51,970 bases of DNA from Nemertoderma westbladi. Its lineage: Eukaryota; Xenacoelomorpha; Nemertodermatida; Nemertodermatidae. The notes beneath the pieces are model-generated. The model saw nothing but the letters and a program-made list of their open reading frames with translations, ran no database searches and had not been told where the DNA came from. How positions within the stretch are numbered: position 1 is the stretch's first letter; each line of letters opens with the position of its first letter. Shown here in pieces: positions 1 through 10,998 of the stretch. The stretch lies in contig JAUCBJ010005394.1 of the NCBI GenBank assembly GCA_032718475.1, positions 1 to 51,970 of the forward strand. Reading direction: 5' to 3'. The translations under genes and the position numbers were made by a program.

Positions 1-1119
1 GAAGCATTTCCTAAAGAATGCGCCATATATGTTAATTATAATTGAGCCATATCGTTGTGAGTAGTTTAAGTCATAACTCTGTTTATATAGATAAAGCGCC
101 ACGTCCTAAAGGAACTGTTAATATTCCCGAAGGTAAATAATATTGTCAGAGATTATATAATACTGTCAGTCGAATAATACATTAGGCTTACATAGCAATA
201 AAATTAAACCGTCGAACCCAATCTCCCGGGAATATCCAGCGGGTGAATGGTCGCGCACGGATTGGTTTCGACTAGTGTAGTGAATCAAATACTTGTCATA
301 GGCTAAAAAGCAATTTAATATCTAGAAGACATCTTAATTTGGCGGGTTAAACTGCCAAAGGTCTGAAAGCGCGAACATCGAGTATAGTTGTCAAAATAAT
401 ATTCTATAAATATTATCCATAAAATAAATATCCAATAAATATTATATATAAATATTCTAAAAATAATATATGCAATAAATAAATAGTTATTACTTTTACC
501 GCATTGTAATGACTAATGACACTAAATATGAAAATAGCAAGGTAAATCGAATCGTCCCACTTATGAGTTATTGGCAAAGGATTATCCAATATCCATCACG
601 ATCGACTTGAGTCTGCTTCCATGTACCAGAGCGCGGTTCGCACAACCCAGGGATCTGATCTTTCTCGGAATTCTGAGGAGTTGGCGAAGCTTTAAATAAT
701 AATAAATGTAAAAAAACACTCTTTTATGAATTTATAACATATAAATTGAAATAGAAAGGAGAACATTACCCACAGGAACACTATACGGACAACAATAATT
801 ATGTAATATTGCACTACAAAGAATATTTACTGGTTGAGTCATACAATTGCATAACGAATTTAGGTTGGTAATAGCGCGGTACGGGTCGGCAGGCATCAGG
901 GCCCGGTATTAGGTTGATATGGGTCGGTTCAACTCTGTATTATATATAGGCCTATCGCTGCTTCTCTCCAAGGCCCTGTATTGCAGAGGTAACTCGTGTC
1001 CAGATGATACCAAACAACTTCATATGTTATATATCTGTATATTGATCTTATTTGAATTTACCTCTCTTTTATAAAAGCTCTAGTTCGATTAATTCATTGG
1101 TTACTTATGCAAAAATTTA
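1..1119. other. AT-rich region, two possible exon-like islands
   Basis: Mostly AT-rich sequence without a convincing gene. Two GC-richer islands are open on the plus strand. Around 195-285 a frame reads ...SREYPAGEWSRTDWF... to a TAG. Around 588-693 a frame reads ...RLESASMYQSAVRTTQG... to a TAA, with AATAAA a few bases later (about 697-705). Either could be a terminal exon of a gene entering from the left, but I can fix no splice partner and recognise neither peptide. Confidence 0.2.
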
Positions 1120-1335
1120 CCTACGCGAAGCTGCATCCCATCGGCTACGCGTAGACTACGCGTAGGTTACGCGTAGGCTACACCTACGCGGAAAAGTCAA
1201 ACTCCACTGTAACAGTGTTCAATCTGGGTAAATCTATACGCGTAGTTCGACACATCGGATCATAAATCACCAGCCTCAGAGTTTTAACATTAACTACGCG
1301 TAGATACTACCCATAACTACGCGTAGTACATCCAA
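1120..1335. repeat. Cluster of CTACGCGTAG palindromes
   Basis: The 10-bp palindrome CTACGCGTAG or a one-to-two-base variant occurs about eight times in roughly 210 bp, including a tight run at 1138-1190 and further copies near 1238, 1296 and 1317. Spacing is irregular, so this is not a simple tandem repeat. ACGCGT is CpG-rich in an otherwise CpG-poor stretch. Function unknown. Confidence 0.6.
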
Positions 1336-1444
1336 AACTACACGTATACAATATGTATCTTTCAGTAGATATTCCAAGCGGTTCAGTACTAAAATAAGAC
1401 AATAAGTTCAATACATTAGACATACACCACATGTACCTTTAAAT

Positions 1445-1517
1445 GTATACTCATGGAATGCTATATAGAGATCTATAAATCTCTATATTGCATTCCATGG
1501 TATACTGTACAGTATAC
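1445..1517. repeat. 61-nt hairpin followed by an 18-bp perfect palindrome
   Basis: 1452-1472 pairs with 1479-1499 (21 bp with one mismatch) around a six-base loop. The arms extend outward through GTATAC on both sides (1445-1450 and 1500-1505) with a one-base bulge. The outer arm overlaps GTATACTGTACAGTATAC at 1500-1517, a perfect 18-bp palindrome. It could be a foldback MITE remnant or a small structured RNA. Confidence 0.55.
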
Positions 1518-2130
1518 GTATAGCGGGCCTACATCCATACACCCACCCATCAAATACTCTCAACATAAATGTCCCCTTAATTTGCTTCACTGCTACACGC
1601 TACTACATATTGTTCATTTTGTGTGTTGCACGTGCAATAATGCGTCATAATTTTTAGAGTTCAAAAATAGTTTACAAGGAAATACGAAATACAGTAGGTT
1701 GATGGTTCTTATCGCTCTTTACCGGACCTGTAATTTCCAGCAATACAGTGTCGTTATTCAGGTACCTGCCCTCCCCCCCCCCCCCCAAATTTTTTCTACA
1801 AATCTTAATGAGATTAGGCCCCTCATGAAATTTGAAACAGAAATAGTTTCACATCCCTCAACCTGTTGGGTTAGCCAGAAACTTTATTTAGCAGCTAGCT
1901 GTTCTACGTTTTAGCGATTTGTTGGGACTGTTAGAAAGCTAGCCATGCTAGGATTCCAAATATGTAACACAATCTGAATTTCGTCGTAAATTAGCTGAGA
2001 TATGAGCGCCCAAAAGTTGCATGGGTTGGCACCTGCATAAGGCTATTTTAATGTAAGCTAGCTATAATTACCGTAACTGATTAACTTAGAAACTTATATT
2101 TAATTGGTGAATCAATGTTAGCAAAAGGGA
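1518..2130. other. Intergenic, poly-C tract, no gene seen
   Basis: Contains a C-run at about 1770-1787 followed by CAAATTTT, an arrangement that recurs at about 46679-46702. Short ORFs here have no protein-like character. Confidence 0.5.
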
Positions 2131-2134
2131 TACT

Positions 2135-2200
2135 TGACTTGCGAGAAGCGAAATTGCAGCAACCATGGAGAATCGGGAATCCTGGAAGGAACTCTTTTTT
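2135..2200 (+). mobile_element. 3' tail of a LINE (fragment)
   Basis: The stretch around GCAACCATGGAGAATCGGGA closely matches the minus strand of the LINE fragment near 37290-37330, where it encodes the degenerate C-terminus of the reverse-transcriptase ORF. It is therefore a second, 5'-truncated copy of the same LINE family in plus orientation. Only the last few tens of bases survive. Confidence 0.5.
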
Positions 2201-2435
2201 TAATTCAAACATAAATAAGATTTGTGTTTGTGTTTGTGTATGTGTATGTCTAGGATATTTTTAGTGATTATAGTCGCATTCTCTATAATATATTAGTTTA
2301 TTGTATATTGATAAGCGATTAAATAAATATAGTTATAGTAATCGATCACCATCATCTAGAACACAAACAAAAATAATAATTATTATTTATTACATGGGAA
2401 AAAGGTATAACTTTTTTCACTATTCTCGAGGCATT

Positions 2436-2607
2436 TTATTTACCGAGCGCCAGCGAGGAACAGTACTAAACCTTTATTATATAATTAAGCAACAAAAAAG
2501 TAACAATTTAAGAATAAAATTACGTATTACCTTGGGAAAAAAGTATAACATTTTTGTAAATATTATCTAAACTGTTCCTCAACCACGCTGGCGTTCGGTA
2601 AATATAA
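2436..2607. mobile_element. Small inverted-repeat (MITE-like) element
   Basis: The left arm 2436-2464 and right arm 2571-2607 are imperfect inverted repeats: ATTTACCGAGCGCCAGCG..GAGGAACAGT at the left and its complement at the right, with a short insertion in the right arm. About 105 bp of AT-rich sequence lies between. No ORF of note, and no target-site duplication could be fixed. Confidence 0.45.
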
Positions 2608-2965
2608 TACCACCAGAATCTAACAAAGTGCTGGATTTTTCCTAAGTAATAAGAAATTATACTTGAGAGCATTCCTTGATTACAAACTGCACTTAAAGTA
2701 TAGGTAATGTTAAAATTGCAGAATTAGGATTAGGGAATCAGTCACACTATAAAGTTCCACGCCTCCAAAAACAGAAACATCACCTACTGTATCCTTCTAT
2801 AATAGTAAAAATAACATAATTTATTTTCGAAATAGCAGTTGGACTACATTAGGCCTACAGAGTTAAGCAGAACGGCTGTTAAATAAATAAAAATATATTT
2901 ATAGCGACCTGATGTAGAATTACAAACAAAATAATAATACAATAGCTGTAAGGCGATCATCCGAT
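2608..2965. other. 3' flank of the cytochrome c-like gene
   Basis: AT-rich, no gene. TTTATT near 2820 would read as AATAAA on the minus strand, in a plausible position for the transcript ending beyond 2966. Confidence 0.35.
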
Positions 2966-3418
2966 CTACTCGTTATCTATGTCGTCATCATCTGGATTGA
3001 ACACCGGTTTAATCGGGAAAGTTGATGCCCCTTGAAGGAATGTCACTAAGTCACGACAGAACTTATTGTCCCGACTTCCCTGTGCGTGATGGCTGTGGTA
3101 CCCTTTGGCTCCGCGCACAAACCCCTCCGGATCCAGACACCACTGGTACAGACTATCGAACTTCCATACGATCTGACTTCCTTTCATTTCCTTGGAATAG
3201 TTTTTGTAACCGTCAGCTGTTCCCGCTAGCCTACCCAATACGCCGTAGAGTTTTGGGCCGAACTTATGCGGCCCGTCTCGGTTTATTGTGTGGCATCCGG
3301 CGCAGTACTGTTTGAACAAGGCGTGTCCCCGCTCAATGTCGCCGGGTTTGTGGTCCCGGGAGGCGGGGGGACGCAGCAAGTTGATATTATCCGACGGGAA
3401 TATTTTATCGTTTGGCAT
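2966..3418 (-). CDS. Divergent cytochrome c-like protein, intronless
   Basis: A 150-residue ORF begins at an ATG (3416-3418) with an in-frame stop just upstream. The core matches class I mitochondrial cytochrome c: GDIERGHALF, the heme-attachment motif CAGCH (Cys39, Cys42, His43), then HKFGPKLYGVLGR and a C-terminal helix RDLVTFLQGA. It carries about 25 extra N-terminal residues and an acidic C-terminal tail (PDDDDIDNE). Where cytochrome c has its axial Met80 (..PGTKM..), this protein reads RGAKGYHSHHAQG with about four extra residues and no methionine; His108, His110 and His111 lie there instead. Cytochrome c normally carries electrons between complexes III and IV in the intermembrane space. 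Here heme attachment looks possible but the usual Met ligation does not. It could be a retrocopy that kept its frame, or a specialised paralogue. Its GC content is well above the flanks. Confidence 0.75.
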   Translation of the reverse strand: MPNDKIFPSDNINLLRPPASRDHKPGDIERGHALFKQYCAGCHTINRDGPHKFGPKLYGVLGRLAGTADGYKNYSKEMKGSQIVWKFDSLYQWCLDPEGFVRGAKGYHSHHAQGSRDNKFCRDLVTFLQGASTFPIKPVFNPDDDDIDNE

Positions 3419-4797
3419 AGCTCAGTAGCTCCGTCGTCGCGGTATCACAACAAACAAATCAAGCTATCACTGTATCACCCAACACAAACGAAATACTACA
3501 GTTGCCGCTTTAAACCAAATAAAATAAATAATACAATACCGATATACTGATATAGGCTTATATAGGCTGCAAGGCGTCAATTACTGAATTAGAGGCCTAT
3601 CTAAACAATGTAGAATTACTTAATCAGAACAATAGTGCCGGTACAGTTGTTGCACTGCTGTAGGAACGGATGCCACTGCATGGGTGTTGTTATTCGAGTT
3701 TTAAAATTCCCGCGTCTAATGATACATAATGATAACAATAAACACTCTTTTATTAAGTTAGGTACATATCGCAACATTGGAATGCGGTAATGGCGTATTA
3801 AAGCCCGCTCAGCCGTATGTTGGGGGGCCTATTAATCATATCTATAATCCATGCCGTAATTTTTTACCCCCCCCCCCCCCCCCTCCCCCGCCTCATCACT
3901 GTGCAGTGTGCACTGTGCAGTACTATAGGCCGGAACTCCAGTGGAATTGTATGCTTTAAATTTGTAAAAATAAATTTGTCTGCTTACTTGACAGGCGGTC
4001 ACATCTATACATGTACGCAGTAGTAAGGGGCTTTACAGGACCAACTAAGTTTGGTAGGTTAGGTTTAGTATTTTGGTTAGGGTTAGTTGCATTGTCATTC
4101 ATCTTTAAGTTCAAATTATATGTAGCAATCTCTCTGACAAGTTTATAACTATCACTGATTTAGTCGGAATAATGTAATAATTAACGATTTAATGTATTTA
4201 TAAATGATAAAATCGCACGTGTCCCGCACTTTACAATGAAATGTCCCACACTTTACATGACTTTGCTGCACTTAAACTACTCCCCTGTTTCATTGATGTT
4301 ACCTACCAGCTTACTAAAGGCTAATTTATTTTCCCTACATATCTAGGAACATCACGAAACAAAAGCTTCCCCACTAAAAGCAAAGCAAAAAAGCATTTAC
4401 AATTTTTAAAAGCAAGAATTCTGAGAAATAAACTGCTGCAGGTATTCCAAACTGCTTTTTTTTACTGTACCGATAATTGGTTTTTCTAAGAAACTCAAGC
4501 ATTATAATATTTTAGTTCATTTTCTTGATGTACAGTACTAAAGTATAATAAGTATGCACAAAAGTAGTACGAATGTCCCGCACTTTACATGGAATGAGCC
4601 AAAGGCGAAAAGGGCGGTAAATTTTAAATATTTTAACAATATTGCAGTATTGTTTTTTATTATATTTTTGTTTCATTATGTTTTTATATTGTACATTGCA
4701 ACATTTACTACACAAAGTTACAGTAGTATTAACAGCACCAGTTAGTTAGTATCAACATTAAACATTAACTTTAACATTGTTACTGTATATTGTGCCA
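3419..4797. other. Intergenic, no gene seen
   Basis: AT-rich sequence upstream of the cytochrome c-like gene. A C-rich run lies at about 3857-3883. A short motif on CCCGCACTTTACA recurs near 4224, 4246 and 4573. No coding signal. Confidence 0.5.
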
Positions 4798-4822
4798 CAT
4801 TCCAAATCGAGACCAAACCGCT

Positions 4823-5094
4823 GGGGGTGGGGGGGGGGGGGGGGGGGGGGGGGGGGATGGTTAGACTTACCGCAAATCCCATCTCGGCGAATTATTATCT
4901 CATCACAATGTTAAAATTTTAATTAACTGAACGAGGCAGATTACACTGGCACGTTGTTCTAACCAAAACAATAAACGAAAGACAATATAACAGGTTGAGT
5001 TTTATTTTTGGGTGAAATCAATTGTTATTTAAGCAAAATTTACAAATTTTGATTGCGCCGAAAATTCCACCCCCCCCCCCCCCCCCCCCCCCCC
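4823..5094 (+). mobile_element. G/C-capped repeat family, copy 1
   Basis: Opens with a G-run (28 uninterrupted G at 4829-4856) and closes with a 25-base C-run (5070-5094). The body runs CGCAAATCCCATCTCGGCGAA, then a degenerate CAGATTACACTGGCACG, then TCTAACCAAAACAATAAACG, and ends GATTGCGCCGAAA. Other copies in this window share this body. No ORF, so it is non-autonomous. Confidence 0.65.
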
Positions 5095-6997
5095 ATCTTT
5101 CCAAACCATACGCCTACAGTAGTTATGCAGTTTAGTTTTTGTTCATAATAACACGATACCGGTTAGTTGGCCGGCAGTGGTTGTCGGTGTAGCTTTATAT
5201 ACAGTATGCTTATAAAGTATAATTAAAGTATAAGCAAGTATATATATATATACTACGGTAACAATAAATAAAAAAATATCGGCCTACTAAATAGAAAAAC
5301 AAATAAAAAGGAAGTGTGGTGGGCTTTTTAGTCCTTTTGCAATTACATTGATATACTGGAGTACCGGTATACTCGAGATCCTTCCACCTTTATCACGTCT
5401 AAATATTGAAACCTTTTTTAGGTTTTTTAGGTCTACCCGTAATTTTAGAAATCTAAAAATTAGGAAGGTGGTGTTGACATGCAATGCGCCTAGATTTTGT
5501 TCCTGCATCGAATTTGATGAAATATTGCAACGTTTTTGGGGATGGATAAAATGACGCGCGGGTTAAAAAATAGAGTGCACACTTGAACAAAGTTTGGAAA
5601 CAGGGTTTTGGCAAGTTATGTTTTTTAGCACCTAAGTTTTTAGGTTTGAGCGAATAAATCTCCTTGAAGAGCTTTATTGGTCCAATTCCGGTATTTGTTC
5701 ACCCACACCCCATATGTGCGGACAGGTATAGGTTGTCCGGTTGTTCAGGTTGTCAGGTGTTTTGGTGGTTTATAGCGACGGTCTTTAAACCCAGAGGGTC
5801 GGAAGTTTGTGCCCCAGAAAAGGAGAAAAGGACAGCAAAGTTTTCGTTAAGCCGTTAATTCGTCTGTAAGGATAAAAGTAGCTACTGGAGTTTCAGAAGA
5901 TTCTCAGGAATCCCGGCCTGCCGGCGCTCCGGCTGTCCTGTGTTATACATGTTTAACACATTTCGTGATCACTTTACCCACCCCCACTCTGCACCTCTAA
6001 TTAATAATTAGAAACGTTATTGTTATTAAGATGCAGTCATACTGTAAGTGAAGCCCCTCATGTACTGTACGTACTCCTGTACAATGACATGCCATAAATA
6101 ATCAACCAAGCTCTGCCAACTGCCAACTCTAGAAGTGCAGAAGCGACAGAGTCCCTATCCCACCAGCCACTTACTTGGTGGCACATATGAAACAGGCTTA
6201 AAAATTGGTGTGATGGTAAATTTTATTAAAAAAACCTTAAAAACCTATAAAAAACCTTTAAAAACCTATAAGTATAATTAATAAAACCTAAGCCTAAAAT
6301 AAAAATAGTCTTTTTTCAACCCTGATTTGCAAGTAAGCCTATTTTTAATTTCCCCCATACATCCATGTAATCCCCCAATTTTAAATTTCCCGCTGATCAA
6401 TCACTTTGCATTGGTTGTTTACACTGCTGCACTTTCAGTATTTAGGAGATCAGTACTGTCAGTGTCAAACGGTTAGACGAACTAAACGAACCTAAACGAA
6501 CTTAGATCCTGCCGGTACCAAAAACCTAACTCAGTAACTGCTAAACGCTGAAACCGCTGAACTGTGCCTGTGGAGTAAGAGGTGGGATTTCAGAGGTTGT
6601 GGATGATGAAAGAATTTGGAAATAGGATTGCATTCCATTGGTGAGTTGAGTTTGAGTACCGAATTCTGGTACATTTCTGTATTCGAATTGTTCCGTCGCA
6701 TTGCAGCTATTTTCAATTTTCTGATTTTACTGTGCACAGTACAGCAGTACTGCAGTAGTCAGTAGTGCACTGTGTAGCGTAGCGTGTCGTGTAGCCGTGT
6801 AGAGCAGTAGAGGTATGCCTTGCCTACTTCATACTTACAGGTTTATTTTCAATTTTATTGCATTTTGTGCTAATTATACTGCAACTACAGTACCGGCAGA
6901 CCGGTATACTGTTAGGTAGCTACCGCCTACCGTTGTAGGCCTACCGGTACTGTATTGAAGACAGGAATGTGGAATGTCACGATTGCAGGATTGGGGT
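5095..6997. other. Intergenic, no gene seen
   Basis: AT-rich, with a (TA)n stretch near 5239-5252, a short GC-rich patch at about 5905-5940, and a low-complexity CAGTA/GTAGC-rich stretch at about 6730-6815. No exon with convincing splice sites was found. Confidence 0.45.
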
Positions 6998-8228
6998 CCA
7001 CGAAGCTAAGGAAAATCAACTACTTTCGCTAAGAAAGATTTTCCTTAGCTGAGATGGTCTATTCATAGTGGGCTATTTTACTTGTATGGAGCAGATTTGG
7101 TTTTTTTTGACCGGTGAAAAAACTAGCCTTTAAAAGTACCCTGAAATTTTGCATGTATATACTACTCGTCGAGGCGCATCGTGTGGGATGGGTCTCATAT
7201 TCAGGAAAAATCTGGTTTCCATGGCAACGGACTTAGAAAAAAGTCTATGTATTTCAAGTCAATATTTAAAACTCTATTTGTAGGAAAACTATAATAGATA
7301 TAAACTTGGGGTTTCTCAACACAACTATAAGGTCCATAGCAGAGCCGATTGAGGTTAAATAGAAAATCCAGTTACCTTGGCAACCGGGCTAGACAGATGT
7401 TAAAATTTATAAAATGTTAATTTGAAGCCTAAGGTTAAGGTGTTATGACTTGGGACCAACCCCTACCCCCACTATATAACTTATTCTGCATCCGAATTAC
7501 ATTGTTCTATTTTTCAGTTACCATGACAACCGCTGAAAACAGATGTTTTTATTCAAAACTTAATCATTTGGACATAGACTTCACGATAAAATTTTACAAA
7601 ACTGGGTGTGTTATCTGGACCACTAGTTGGAACTTTTAGTGAAACTTAAATTATTCCAGAAATTTAGTTACCACGGTAACTGTAGTTTATTAAACTCTAT
7701 ATCATTCAAATCTATATTGATAACTCTATTTGTAGCAAAACTGTATTGTATTAAACTTGGGGTTTTGCAACTCATCTATAAGGTCCATATACAAGCCGTT
7801 TGAGGTTAATTAGAAAATACAGTTACCATAGCAACAAGTCTAAACAGATGTTAAAATTTATAAAATGATAATTTAAAGCACAAGTTAATAGTATTATGAC
7901 TTGGGACTAACCCCTACCCCCACTATATGACTTATTCTGCATCCGAATTACATTGTTCTATTTTTCAGTTTCCATGACAACCACTGCAAACAGATGCATT
8001 TTGATAGAAAATCGGTAATTTGGACATAAACTACAATATTTTCTGAAACTTGGTATGTGTTATCTGAACCACAATCTGGACTGAATCTTTTTTCAAAGGT
8101 TAAACCAACAGTTCCAGAGAATTCTAGTTTCCATGGGAATACAGGTTATTTATTGCCAAATGCTACTAAACTAGGCTATGCAACAAACCAAATTGTGGCC
8201 CTTTGTTTAATTTTCCTTAGCTTCGTGG
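6998..8228. mobile_element. 1.23-kb TIR element with about 150-bp monomers, each bearing an X-box-like motif
   Basis: Ends are perfect 19-bp inverted repeats: CCACGAAGCTAAGGAAAAT at 6998-7016 and its complement at 8210-8228. The left end also has an inverted copy of its own TIR (7037-7049 pairs with 7005-7017), forming a foldback. Internally, 7270-7721 and 7722 to about 8150 are about 452-bp direct duplicates, themselves built from monomers of roughly 150 bp. Each monomer contains one GTTNCCATGGCAAC-like 14-mer, at 7215, 7371, 7517, 7667, 7822, 7968 and 8127. No ORF or clear target-site duplication; a non-autonomous DNA element is the likely identity. Confidence 0.6.
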
Positions 8229-8376
8229 TTGCATTTCCTTTAGGAAATGCCTTTCTAGTACCGTACCTACAAATTAAATTCAAAATACTGAAATACAGTC
8301 TGACTGTGTTGAACAGTAATATTTACAGTCTGACAGTAGTGGCGGCGGCCCCTATTGAAAAGTTTTATTTCCTGCG

Positions 8377-8555
8377 CCGAACGCGGCGCCGGGTGCGAAA
8401 AATCCTGCGCCGGCTCTGAGCAAAACCACGCCGGGTGCAAAAAATCCTGCGCCGGCTCTGAGCAAAACCACGCCGAGTGCAACAAATTCTGCGCTGTCTC
8501 TGTGCAAACCAACGCCGGGTGCAAAAATCCTGGACCGGCTCTGTGCAATGCAAAA
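8377..8555. repeat. 42-bp minisatellite, about 4 copies
   Basis: GC-rich tandem repeat of a 42-bp unit including CCTGCGCCGGCTCTGAGCAA and AACCACGCCGGGTGCAAAAA. Because 42 is divisible by three, frames on both strands stay open across it; I regard these as by-products, not genes. Confidence 0.7.
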
Positions 8556-8959
8556 TGCTGCGCGGGGCGAAAAATTTGTTTTTATTCGTAAATTGTAGAA
8601 GGTTAACAAGTGTTATACGTGAAACTACAACGCACGATTCGACTAACAGACTACCGGTAGCCTACTATATCGTATAGGTATAGGCTGATACGGTTGACTA
8701 TTCAAATTCCTGACAATTCATTTTTTTTTAATTTGGACACTTTAAATTGCTTTAATTCTTGATATTATGTTTGCATCTGTACTAGATGCTATTGTAGTTC
8801 ACTATAAAACCAAATTGTTACCACTGAGTTCAATTGTTTAGTTGTAACTGGATGGTTTTCATTTTATAAATTGACTGTCCGGAATTTGACTACGTGGTAA
8901 AATACCGGACATGTATATAATTCCGGACAATGCCTTTTATTAGATGTTAGATATTAGAT
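8556..8959. other. Intergenic, no gene seen
   Basis: AT-rich. An inverted repeat TGTCCGGAATT / AATTCCGGACA lies at about 8876 and 8921 with a further CCGGACA between them. No coding signal. Confidence 0.45.
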
Positions 8960-9405
8960 GTTCTACAGTTCGATCTTTTGTACAGCGCCAAGGAAGAGCC
9001 TCATGTTGAGTATTGGTGGAGTTCGGAACGAAACTGTAAGAAATTACTTCGCTCAATACTGTCAATCCCGTGGATAAACTTGTATGTTGTTATAAGGTCG
9101 GCTCGTACACGACAATATATTAACGTCGGTAGTTTGAGTGCCCGTAGTCGGTTTTCATATGACAACTCAGCCAGTGGTGGGACAAGGCGAGTGGTACGGG
9201 TGTTGTACTTGTCCAAAACACTCAATATCACGTTGGAAATGTGGCGACCAAACAACTGTGTCAAATTCAAGGAGAGGCCGAACAAGGGATTTGTATAACA
9301 CATGGTAAACATTGGAGCTTCCAAATATGTGAAAGTTCTTAGTATTGAATGGATGACTTGCATAGCATGGGCTGCAGTCCGTGTGCAGTGAGTTGTAAAG
9401 GTCAA
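8960..9405 (-). pseudogene. LINE reverse-transcriptase C-terminal fragment
   Basis: The minus strand reads ...SYENRLRALKLPTLIYCRVRADL ITTYKFIHGI... in a 134-codon frame ending at 9001. This is the familiar C-terminal segment of CR1/L2/Jockey-like non-LTR retrotransposons (YEERL..L.LPTL.YRR.RGDLI..YKI.HG). The part upstream of it in the same frame is poorly matching and probably frameshifted. No catalytic RT core (FADD box) or endonuclease is present, so it is a dead 5'-truncated copy. Confidence 0.65.
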
Positions 9406-10715
9406 GTCTGGTGAAACGAATGCATAAAAATCATCCTGTATATTCTCTTTAATCTGTTTCTTAATATAAACACTATAATAATGAATATTAATACTATATC
9501 AGCAATCAGCACTATCTAATCACCTAACTGGCTACAGTAATATATATAAATCCGACGGTCTATATCCGAAACTCTGCCTTATCCTACAGCTACAACCTAT
9601 CTACCGTGTACCCGTACCGTACTGTTCAGCATCCTGTCTGACCACATTTCCGTCAGCTTACCATAACCAGTAGGGCCTTACACAAGCAACTATGTTGTGC
9701 TACCGGTAATAATCTGTAATCATTGATAATGTTAACTGCAATGGCCCTAATTGTCTTAAAGGAGGAAATAAAACATGCAGTTTCAGTAAATATAATAATA
9801 ATCAGATAACATATATAAATAAAATTGTTTAAACTACATTAGTACTTATACTACGGTACTGTTAAATTTCATTCTACAATATAATTGTTGATTTAAAGTT
9901 TTTCCTAAATTTCAGAAATTTGTTTTTTATTGCAACTAGAGCAGAATTTAATGGCTATTTTAAATCTGAAATCTATGCTTAGAGAGATCTCTTTTAGTTC
10001 TCGTGGTTTATTTGTCTGCCAATCTGTCTGTAAAAAGGTAAGACAGACAAGCGGCAAAAGGATGTTCCACCTAATACATTCCACCAAAGCTACATTCCAC
10101 CAAATATTAAAACTGACATCGGAAATGAAATCAGCAACCCCCAAAACCCACATGAATATTATTTTAGCTCGGTGGTGTGCTTCTTTCCTGTCAGACACTA
10201 TTAACCAACCAAATGCTTGAACTTAGAAGGCATTTATCTCAAAATCACATTCTTTCACACGAAAAATACTAGGCCTACTCCTCCGCCATTTCTTAACCGT
10301 TTTTTTTTTATCTCTGTATTAAAAATGTCCTATTATTGGTGACCGCAATTTTAAATTTTGCTCACTCAAAAACTTTCTACTTCGATCTGATATTTTTTGC
10401 CGGACATCTCAACACCACCATTAAACCACTGATACGTCAGATTATCACGAATATGGAGTTAAAACGCGATATTTTTTATAAATTTCCCATATATATATAT
10501 ACATGACATAAATTTATACTCAATTTTTGCATTTCCGAATGTTTCTCTCAATACGGCCGATATATTTTTGGTGCACTTTCTTGTTTTATATGGAGGAATT
10601 ATCTCTCTTTCTAACCATCGATATTCTCAAAGTTAATTTTAAAATTCAACAAATCTAAAATGTCACATACGGGACATTGTTCAATTTGTCTGGCATTACC
10701 ACGGTTAATCTAATG
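9406..10715. other. Intergenic, no confident gene
   Basis: AT-rich. A plus-strand stretch at about 9935-10036 is open and ends at a good donor-like AAAAAG/GTAAGA, but includes a CTGTCTGCCAATCTGTCTG low-complexity segment similar to one at 32049 and no recognisable peptide. Confidence 0.4.
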
Positions 10716-10998
10716 AAAAAAAATACTGTAAAAAAATTAAAAAATTACTTACAAAAAAAATGAAAAAAATACTTACTCTTGAAAAAATTAAAAAAATAAT
10801 TACTTTTGAAAAAAATAAAAAAAATAATTACTTTTGAAAAAAATGAAAAAAATACTTACTTTCGAAAAAAAAAATGTAAAAAGTACTTACTTTTGTAAAT
10901 AATGAAAAAAATACTTTCAAAAAACTGAAAAAATACTTACTTTTGAAAAAAATGAAAAAAAATACTTACTTTCGAAAAAAAATAAAAAAAATACTCGA
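10716..10998. repeat. Degenerate A-rich tandem repeat (about 30-bp unit)
   Basis: Roughly nine degenerate copies of a unit like GAAAAAAATACTTACTTTTG. Purine-rich and asymmetric between strands. No coding potential. Confidence 0.65.

Noticed and set aside
8267-8609. Cys-rich or Arg-rich small ORFs
   Set aside because: They follow the 42-bp minisatellite on both strands; the Cys pattern is imposed by the repeat.
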